Source: Methanofollis sp. | GTDB lineage: Archaea > Halobacteriota > Methanomicrobia > Methanomicrobiales > Methanofollaceae | Assembly (NCBI GenBank): GCA_028696365.1 | Contig: JAQVHG010000065.1 | Coordinates: 1-10,006 of the forward strand | Direction of reading: 5' to 3' | DNA: 10,006 nucleotides | Shown here: one piece after another, positions 6,094-10,006 of the stretch | How the letters are laid out: the number at the start of each line of letters is the position of its first letter | Position numbering within the stretch: the stretch's first letter is position 1 | Position numbers and translations under genes: made by a program | Notes under the pieces: model-generated | The model's database searches: none | The model's input: the letters and a program-made list of their open reading frames with translations, nothing else | Told to the model about the DNA's origin: nothing

Positions 6094-6347
6094 GTCCACT
6101 CAGGATGGACCATGGATCCCAAAGGGGAATAAGACTTTGCTATGCGAGAGGACGAGGGAGCGCGCTGCCTTGCAGAATCATCTAAATTGTTCTCTTCCCA
6201 GGATGAGAAACACTCCGTCAGCCCAGATGGGATGAGGGGATTTATGATGGCGGATGGTTCTTCCATAGTGATCGAGATCTGTGCTCTCTTCTTCTGGTCG
6301 ATCACCTGAAAGGGGATGATGACACCAGATTCATAAATCGCGAGCAT
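6090..6347 (-). CDS. Small antitoxin-like ORF in front of hicB
   Basis: 85 residues from the ATG at 6347. The first 30 residues (MLAIYESGVIIPFQVIDQKK, then ISITMEE) weakly resemble the opening of AF2212/DUF104-type antitoxins, which share a pattern of Tyr-Glu-x-Gly-Val-x-x-Pro followed by I-x-I-x-x-E. The rest is Ser/Pro-rich and not recognised, perhaps a decayed tail. Evidence that it is a gene: its TGA overlaps the hicB ATG by four bases, and a good TATA element (6405-6413) lies at the right distance for a leader of about 35 bases. Against it: the ribosome site is weak and the C-terminal half has no clear protein character. Confidence 0.4.
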   Translation of the reverse strand: MLAIYESGVIIPFQVIDQKKRAQISITMEEPSAIINPLIPSGLTECFSSWEENNLDDSARQRAPSSSRIAKSYSPLGSMVHPEWT

Positions 6348-6399
6348 ATCCCAAAACTCTCAGAGGCTTGAACACTTCCCCAAACCGAAACGCTCCATT

Positions 6400-6418
6400 C
6401 CAGGTATTTTAAATGTGG
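6400..6418 (-). promoter_or_regulatory. TATA box of the small ORF-hicB-hicA cluster
   Basis: The minus strand reads ACATTTAAAATACCTG across this site, a good archaeal TATA core (TTTAAAATA, 6405-6413). It predicts a start of transcription near 6383, some 36 bases before the ATG at 6347. No other gene reads leftward from here. Confidence 0.5.
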
Positions 6419-6423
6419 ATATT

Positions 6424-6535
6424 CCCCCAGGGGTTCAGAGGGACGACTGGAAGGAATCAAGAAGACTCTCAGGTCTTCGGGCGACAGGTCCCCCCCGTCG
6501 AAGAAAACCGTCAAGATTATTTCTACAAATCCAGG
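6424..6535. repeat. Dispersed palindromic repeat, copy B (partial)
   Basis: Bases 6430-6500 resemble 5338-5408 of copy A: GGGGTTC at the left, then the near-perfect hairpin GAAGACT-CTCA-GGTCTTC (6461-6478; one G-T wobble), then GGCGACAGGTCCCCCCCG against the matching C-run in copy A. The block ends with ATTTCTACAAATC (about 6518-6530), the same kind of end sequence as copies A and C. I find no left half, so this is a partial or diverged copy. It sits between the hicBA promoter and the end of the membrane-protein gene. Confidence 0.45.
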
Positions 6536-6586
6536 GATTTCAGATCTCTTTCACCATCTCAGGGCGGCATACATGACGGTCTTCCC

Positions 6587-8350
6587 TCACAACGGGAAGA
6601 CTGCATACTGGATGTACCAGATATATTGCACCAGCGGGATCCAGAAATGATACCCTTCCCAGCAGAGGGTGGCAAAGCGGAAGTCCGCCACCGCTCCCCA
6701 TGCAAGGGAGAAGAGCATCAGGACCGGGAGGAGGGTGGCAAGGGGCATGGGCGTGATCTTTCCGGCGGCCGTGAGGAAGTAGAGGAGAGCGGCCGCCGCG
6801 AGGAAGAGATAGGTGAGGGGCATGAGAAATGCCACCTGGCCGCTTATCTCTCCCCCTGAGAGAAGTTGGAGGACGAGGTAGATGAGGGGGAGGTCGATGA
6901 CGATCAGCCAGAAGAGGGTTTTCAGGGAGCGCGCGATCTCGACCTCGCCAAACCTGACAGACCTGAGGGCATAGGTCCCGAGCACGACCAGCGGGAGATA
7001 GATAGGGCTGAGATAGCGCATGTCAGGGACGATCCCCTGACTCCCTCCCATCCAGGGGATGGACTTAAGATAGGCCGCCAGGACGATGAGGATAGCGAGG
7101 GCGAAGAAGGCGATGAGTCGGCCGTCACGAGAGGAGAAGGAAGAGCGTCCGGAGGTGTAGAGTTGGTAGCCGACCGGGACGAGGAGGAGCAAGGCGAAAA
7201 AGCCGAAAGAGGAGACCTGGAAGATCCCGGCTGAGCCTGAGTACGAGGGATCGAAGAAGGTGCCGTAAAATCCTGAGAGGAGATCGCCGGTCGGCGGGGC
7301 ATAGTGTCTGGCCACCGTCGCCCTGAGGGTGCCGGCCGCAGACGGGAGGCCTGAAGGGGCGGCGGCGCCATACCCGGCCACCCAGGGGAGGATGAGGGGA
7401 TGCCCGGTGAGGCCGAGGTTGTTCACAAAGAGCGGGAGGGCCCCGAGCGGGACGCCAGATGTGGCCAGGACGGTCTTTCCTGACTCGCGCCACCCCTTTC
7501 TGATCGAGAGGAGGAGCGCAAAGAGCGCAAACCCCGCGAGGAGCGAGGGCCCGAGTTCTGGCCTGGCCCATGCGGTCCACCCGACGGCGATGAACGCGGA
7601 GAAGAGATAGAGCGGGCGGTCTCTGGTGAGATAGAGGACGAAGCAGTAGATCGCGATCGTAAAGAAGAGCATCACCAGCATATGGTCCTTGGCATTCCCG
7701 GACCAGAAGAGATAGGACGACGAGGTGAGCGTCGCCACGAGGCCAAAGATCCCCCAGCGGACCGACCCAAAGACCTCCAGGAAGAGATGATAGACGACGA
7801 GGGCAAAGAGAGCGAAGGCGACGGTGTTGGTGAAGACGATGGCCGCGACCTCAGGGTAGACGCTGACGTCAGCGGGGTGCACCCCGCGCACAAACCAGAA
7901 GGGGCGGTACAGGGCCATGTTGAGGACAAAGAGGATGCCCCAGGAGATGATGGCGGCATAGGTCCAGGGTATCCCATGCCAGCGTGCGTATCTGGGGTAC
8001 CACCACTCGATCATGAGGACGACGGCAAGGAGGAGCGCCGACCAGAGGAGGATGACGAAGAGGCGGAAGGAGTCGTCGAAGAGATCGAAGAAGTAGTATG
8101 CCGGGAGGGAGAGGGTAGGGAGCGCCAGGGTGTAGCAGAGACAGTCGTGGTGCGAGGCGGCATAGGCGGCGGATCCGTAGGGATGGTAGCCGTACAGGAG
8201 GTCGCCGCCCTCGACCAGGTGGTTCACCTGGTCTGCGGAGATCCACTCGTCGGTGAGGTAGATGGCCGGGTACGAGATGGTGAGGGCGATGAGAAAGGAG
8301 AGGAGGAGGAGCAAGAGGTCCAATTTCAGGGCATGCGTCCTCTCTGTCAT
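6587..8350 (-). CDS. Polytopic membrane protein, GT-C glycosyltransferase-like
   Basis: 587 residues from the ATG at 8350 (MTERTHALKLDLLLLLLSFL), which places the first transmembrane helix at residues 9-28. A frame-open GTG at 8440 would add a hydrophilic, Ser/Cys-containing leader with no sign of conservation; GGGG about 8 bases before 8350 supports the inner start. The protein has roughly 12 hydrophobic segments along its length. Right after helix 1 comes LTDEWISADQVNHL with an acidic pair D34-E35, the place where GT-C (PMT/GT39/ArnT-like) enzymes carry their catalytic acidic residue in the first outer loop. A lipid-linked-sugar transferase for glycoproteins or lipids is therefore a reasonable but unproven guess. 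The gene stands alone, with TATATATCC (8471-8480) far upstream. It is GC-rich compared with the flanks. Confidence 0.6.
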   Translation of the reverse strand: MTERTHALKLDLLLLLLSFLIALTISYPAIYLTDEWISADQVNHLVEGGDLLYGYHPYGSAAYAASHHDCLCYTLALPTLSLPAYYFFDLFDDSFRLFVILLWSALLLAVVLMIEWWYPRYARWHGIPWTYAAIISWGILFVLNMALYRPFWFVRGVHPADVSVYPEVAAIVFTNTVAFALFALVVYHLFLEVFGSVRWGIFGLVATLTSSSYLFWSGNAKDHMLVMLFFTIAIYCFVLYLTRDRPLYLFSAFIAVGWTAWARPELGPSLLAGFALFALLLSIRKGWRESGKTVLATSGVPLGALPLFVNNLGLTGHPLILPWVAGYGAAAPSGLPSAAGTLRATVARHYAPPTGDLLSGFYGTFFDPSYSGSAGIFQVSSFGFFALLLLVPVGYQLYTSGRSSFSSRDGRLIAFFALAILIVLAAYLKSIPWMGGSQGIVPDMRYLSPIYLPLVVLGTYALRSVRFGEVEIARSLKTLFWLIVIDLPLIYLVLQLLSGGEISGQVAFLMPLTYLFLAAAALLYFLTAAGKITPMPLATLLPVLMLFSLAWGAVADFRFATLCWEGYHFWIPLVQYIWYIQYAVFPL

Positions 8351-8470
8351 CTCGCCGTCCCCTTCTCCGGGGGGACTGCAGGTGAGATCATGTGAATATG
8401 ATTCTCTGCATGTTGTATCTCCCTCCATACTCTCGATCACACCATCTATGATTCTATGCTCATCTCCTGG

Positions 8471-8480
8471 GGGATATATA
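8471..8480 (-). promoter_or_regulatory. TATA box for the membrane-protein gene
   Basis: On the minus strand TATATATCCC lies upstream of the GT-C-like gene and predicts transcription from about 8448, giving a leader of about 100 bases before the ATG at 8350. The long leader is unusual beside the near-leaderless genes elsewhere in this window and leaves room for the alternative GTG start at 8440. Confidence 0.4.
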
Positions 8481-8493
8481 CTGTTTCTGATAT

Positions 8494-8536
8494 TCTTCTC
8501 TCCTCTACAGATGTATTCAGAGCTTGGGAGAGAAGA
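8494..8536. repeat. 10-bp perfect inverted repeat upstream of the membrane-protein gene
   Basis: TCTTCTCTCC (8494-8503) and GGAGAGAAGA (8527-8536) are exact reverse complements with a 23-base spacer. The pair lies just upstream of the TATA element at 8471-8480. It could be an activator site or a structured RNA end; no T-run follows on either strand. Confidence 0.5.
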
Positions 8537-8790
8537 GGCGAGTGTTTCTTATTGGGTGAGGGCTGTGTTCTCAAAGAAGGTCGTTTCTATTCCATACTGG
8601 TTTCGTGGTTTGAGACTGGCATATCTTCGAGGCCTTGTTCAAAGGATCTGTTAGGGTATAGCAAGGAGCACCTCTCCTGCATACTGCAGTGAGATTTGTG
8701 CGGAAGACGAGTTCTGTAAATATTCTCTTAATAGTTCTTTCAGGGGGACAGCATCCTGGTTTTTAGGACCTATATTTAACATTCCCATGA
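8537..8790. other. Intergenic region without a recognisable gene
   Basis: Short open frames cross this stretch (for example a 47-residue plus-strand frame from 8511 to 8654), but none has a ribosome site, family match or consistent codon use that I can support. I see no RNA gene. Confidence 0.4.
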
Positions 8791-8908
8791 CTCTGTAGAA
8801 ACCCTCCCTTTCTCCTGGTTCGAGTATGATTCACCCGCCTTCCTCGATGAACGCGCTGGGGGCGGGCAAGCCCCTGCAGAGATGGCCATCCTGAGCATTT
8901 CTACAGAG
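8791..8908. mobile_element. MITE-like element, copy C, with 11-bp terminal inverted repeats
   Basis: CTCTGTAGAAA (8791-8801) and TTTCTACAGAG (8898-8908) are perfect reverse complements bounding 118 bp. Inside, TGTAGAAACCCT and ATTCACCCGCCTTCC sit at the same spacing as in copy A (5175-5224), and GCCCC...CATCC...ATTTCTAC matches the right part of copy A. No transposase is encoded and no clear target-site duplication is visible in the flanks. A non-autonomous mobile element is the best reading; a structured regulatory repeat is the alternative. Confidence 0.5.
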
Positions 8909-8959
8909 CCATTTCTATTCTACTTTTTATCGTGGTGAATCTGGTGGAGTCTGGTGATA

Positions 8960-9136
8960 ATGAGTTCGAGAATACAGACGGACAGTCAAAGATTCTTTGT
9001 GAAAAGAGAACGTGAAATATTTTTCGTGCACGGGAAATTGAAAATTATCGTGACAAGAAGATCTCCGATCTCTCTTCTCTACATGTCCGAAGACAGGAGA
9101 ATCTTCAACATGGTCGTTCAATATTATAATTTATAA
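8960..9136 (+). CDS. Doubtful small basic ORF (58 aa)
   Basis: The ATG at 8960 opens 58 residues (MSSRIQTDSQRFFVKRERE, ending QYYNL), rich in Arg and Lys, with no family I recognise. A purine-rich GGTGGAG (8943-8949) is 10 bases upstream, and a T-rich TATA-like CTTTTTATC lies near 8921-8929. An overlapping minus-strand frame of similar length (9121-8927) is an equally weak competitor. The AT-rich base composition and mixed codon use differ from the certain genes here. It may be non-coding. Confidence 0.25.
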   Translation: MSSRIQTDSQRFFVKREREIFFVHGKLKIIVTRRSPISLLYMSEDRRIFNMVVQYYNL

Positions 9137-9141
9137 AAATA
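9120..9141. promoter_or_regulatory. AT-rich TATA cluster
   Basis: TTTATAAAAAT (9130-9140) fits the archaeal TATA consensus on the plus strand, and the adjoining TATTATAATTTATAA is near-symmetric, so it could serve either strand. No convincing gene starts at the expected distance on either side. Confidence 0.35.
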
Positions 9142-9244
9142 GATCAATTCGAAAGTTATCCTGGTATATCTTCATCTACTGAACCTGAGGTAAGTGTTTG
9201 CTTTATGAACAAAATATCTTATGCCCTTTCTTGAGGTGACTATC

Positions 9245-9382
9245 CCATATAAATAAATGCTCATCTAGGAGACTTATGACTGGGCTCCAAGAAGGCACAT
9301 TTATGGATCCAGGGGAGAGTGAGACCTCGAGGCCTTCACTCAGAACCTCTGATGAAGTAGATGTCTGCAGGTAGATTTTTTG
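9245..9382 (+). ncRNA. Candidate short transcription unit (small RNA or 32-aa peptide)
   Basis: ATATAAATA (about 9248-9256) is a strong TATA core. AGGAG (9266-9270) precedes an ATG at 9276 by 5 bases; the frame codes for 32 residues (MTGLQEGTFMDPGESE...) and stops at 9372-9374, followed at once by six T (9375-9380). The transcript interior has a stem GAGTGA/TCACTC (9317-9341) around the palindrome CCTCGAGG. The TATA spacing predicts a start near the ATG itself, which would leave the AGGAG outside the RNA, so a structured small RNA and a leaderless peptide are both possible. No known family is recognised. Confidence 0.25.
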
Positions 9383-9552
9383 GAAAGAAAAATATTATAG
9401 AACCACAGATCGTTTATGAGTGTCAGTATTTTTAGTGTTCACTGTTCGTCTCTCTGTCCCTCATTTTTTGAGGATTAAGGGGACTTGATCGAGGTTCGGA
9501 TATTTTTTCACTATTTTGGCATTGAAGATATGATAAAAAGAATAATTGAAGA
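9383..9552. other. AT-rich region downstream of the pilin gene
   Basis: No gene seen. On the minus strand the pilin stop (9553-9555) is followed by T-rich TTATTCTTTTTATC (about 9532-9545), a plausible U-tract terminator for the pilin transcript. Confidence 0.45.
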
Positions 9553-9947
9553 TTAGAACTGCCTATCAAAGAGAATCTGCTGGGATCCGTCATTGAAGTA
9601 GCCAATCAATTTGACATGTTTACCATTAACTGCCTCACCAGTTCCATTTTCTTGACCTACAGTGGCGTTCTCAAAGATCTTTCCTATTTCATTGTTATCA
9701 ACCATATAGTTGATATAATTTACAGATCCCAGATCAGCGCCGCCCTGAACCGTAAAGACTGCGTGCCCAGTGGAATTGATGCCTCCAGTAATGGCAACAT
9801 TCTTCTGAGTCTGCATATTCCCAGTCATCCCAAAGACAAACGCGGCAATAACCGCCGCGAGGATCACCGTGATGCGACCATGAGGATGACGCCGATAACC
9901 GGCGACACAGCCTCGTCATTCTTCTCAACCTTCTCAAACAGTTTCAT
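9553..9947 (-). pseudogene. Archaeal type IV pilin, broken by a one-base frameshift
   Basis: The ATG at 9947 follows a good ribosome site (GGTGGTGA, 9953-9960) and reads MKLFEKVEKNDEAVSPVIGV, then ILMVA. This is the class III signal peptide of archaeal pilins (DUF1628/Pilin_N type), with prepilin peptidase expected to cut just before VSPVIG. Near 9872-9874 one base is missing compared with the family pattern MVAITVILAA; the original frame ends at a TGA at 9864-9866. The next frame continues the same helix (VILAAVIAAFVFGMTG) and a Gly/Asn-rich pilin body (for example VFTVQGGADLGSVNYINYMV) to the stop at 9553. Restored, the protein would have about 131 residues, normal for minor pilins. The gap is not in a homopolymer run. 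A sequencing error remains possible. Confidence 0.8.
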
Positions 9948-9952
9948 CGGTT

Positions 9953-9960
9953 TCACCACC
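9953..9960 (-). promoter_or_regulatory. Ribosome binding site of the pilin gene
   Basis: GGTGGTGA, 5 bases before the ATG at 9947, is the clearest Shine-Dalgarno-like site among the minus-strand genes here. It fixes the start and shows that the broken gene keeps an intact translation signal. Confidence 0.6.
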
Positions 9961-10006
9961 CTACCTCTGAGAGATAGGATAGTACATGCTCTCATGGCAC
10001 AGTATT

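Noticed and set aside
6302..6514. 70-codon minus-strand frame containing SPEDLRVF
   Set aside because: Spans repeat copy B and the predicted TATA box of the hic cluster; read as repeat-derived.
7682..8395. 237-codon plus-strand frame, very rich in Glu, Asp and Gly
   Set aside because: Mirror of the hydrophobic codons of the membrane-protein gene on the other strand; the composition is explained by that gene.
8351..8440. N-terminal extension of the GT-C-like protein to the GTG at 8440
   Set aside because: The added 30 residues are hydrophilic and Cys/Ser-containing, no better ribosome site is present, and the inner ATG puts the first membrane helix in the usual place.
1..10006. CRISPR arrays, tRNA or rRNA genes, integrase or transposase genes
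   Set aside because: No regularly spaced repeats, no cloverleaf or rRNA signature, and no recognisable recombinase frame were found on either strand.

Overview
The window looks like chromosome from a methanogenic archaeon, most likely order Methanomicrobiales (a Methanofollis- or Methanoculleus-like genome). The evidence is gene content: coenzyme F430 (cfb) genes, a methanogenesis-marker-9 protein, a CitG-like/DUF447 pair, an archaeal type IV pilin, and AT-rich TATA elements of archaeal type. The coding half (1-4176) and the membrane-protein gene (6587-8350) look GC-rich with strongly biased third positions. The stretches 4840-6580 and 8351-9550 are more AT-rich, gene-poor and full of repeats and remnants.

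Layout: 1-1353 (minus) holds cfbA followed directly by cfbE (cut by the window edge), two steps of coenzyme F430 synthesis. A divergent intergenic region follows, with only a doubtful small ORF. 1699-4176 (plus) is a tight overlapping operon: a marker-9 Dus-like TIM-barrel protein with a Cys-rich tail, a CitG-like (triphosphoribosyl-dephospho-CoA synthase family) protein, and a DUF447 predicted flavin-binding protein. Convergent to it lies a zinc-ribbon/TM2 membrane protein (4389-4826, minus). Beyond that gene is a roughly 120-bp, 90%-identical second copy of the 3' part of the DUF447 gene, so the TM2 gene is bracketed by direct repeats.

5172-6580 carries palindromic dispersed repeats and an overlapping minus-strand cluster: a small antitoxin-like ORF, hicB and hicA, with a good TATA box upstream. 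6587-8350 (minus) is a polytopic membrane protein of GT-C glycosyltransferase appearance. 8351-9552 is almost gene-free. It holds inverted repeats, a 118-bp element with perfect 11-bp terminal inverted repeats, and two weak small transcription-unit candidates. The window closes with a type IV pilin gene (9553-9947, minus) broken by a one-base frameshift inside its signal helix.

Functionally, the left 4 kb is a methanogenesis-cofactor neighbourhood: F430 synthesis on one strand, and on the other a set of methanogen-associated proteins with no settled function. The right 6 kb is an accessory region (toxin-antitoxin, repeats, pseudogenes, surface or membrane proteins). The best leads are the marker-9/CitG-like/DUF447 operon, the DUF447 duplication around the TM2 gene, the three-gene Hic cluster, the dispersed repeat family and the frameshifted pilin.
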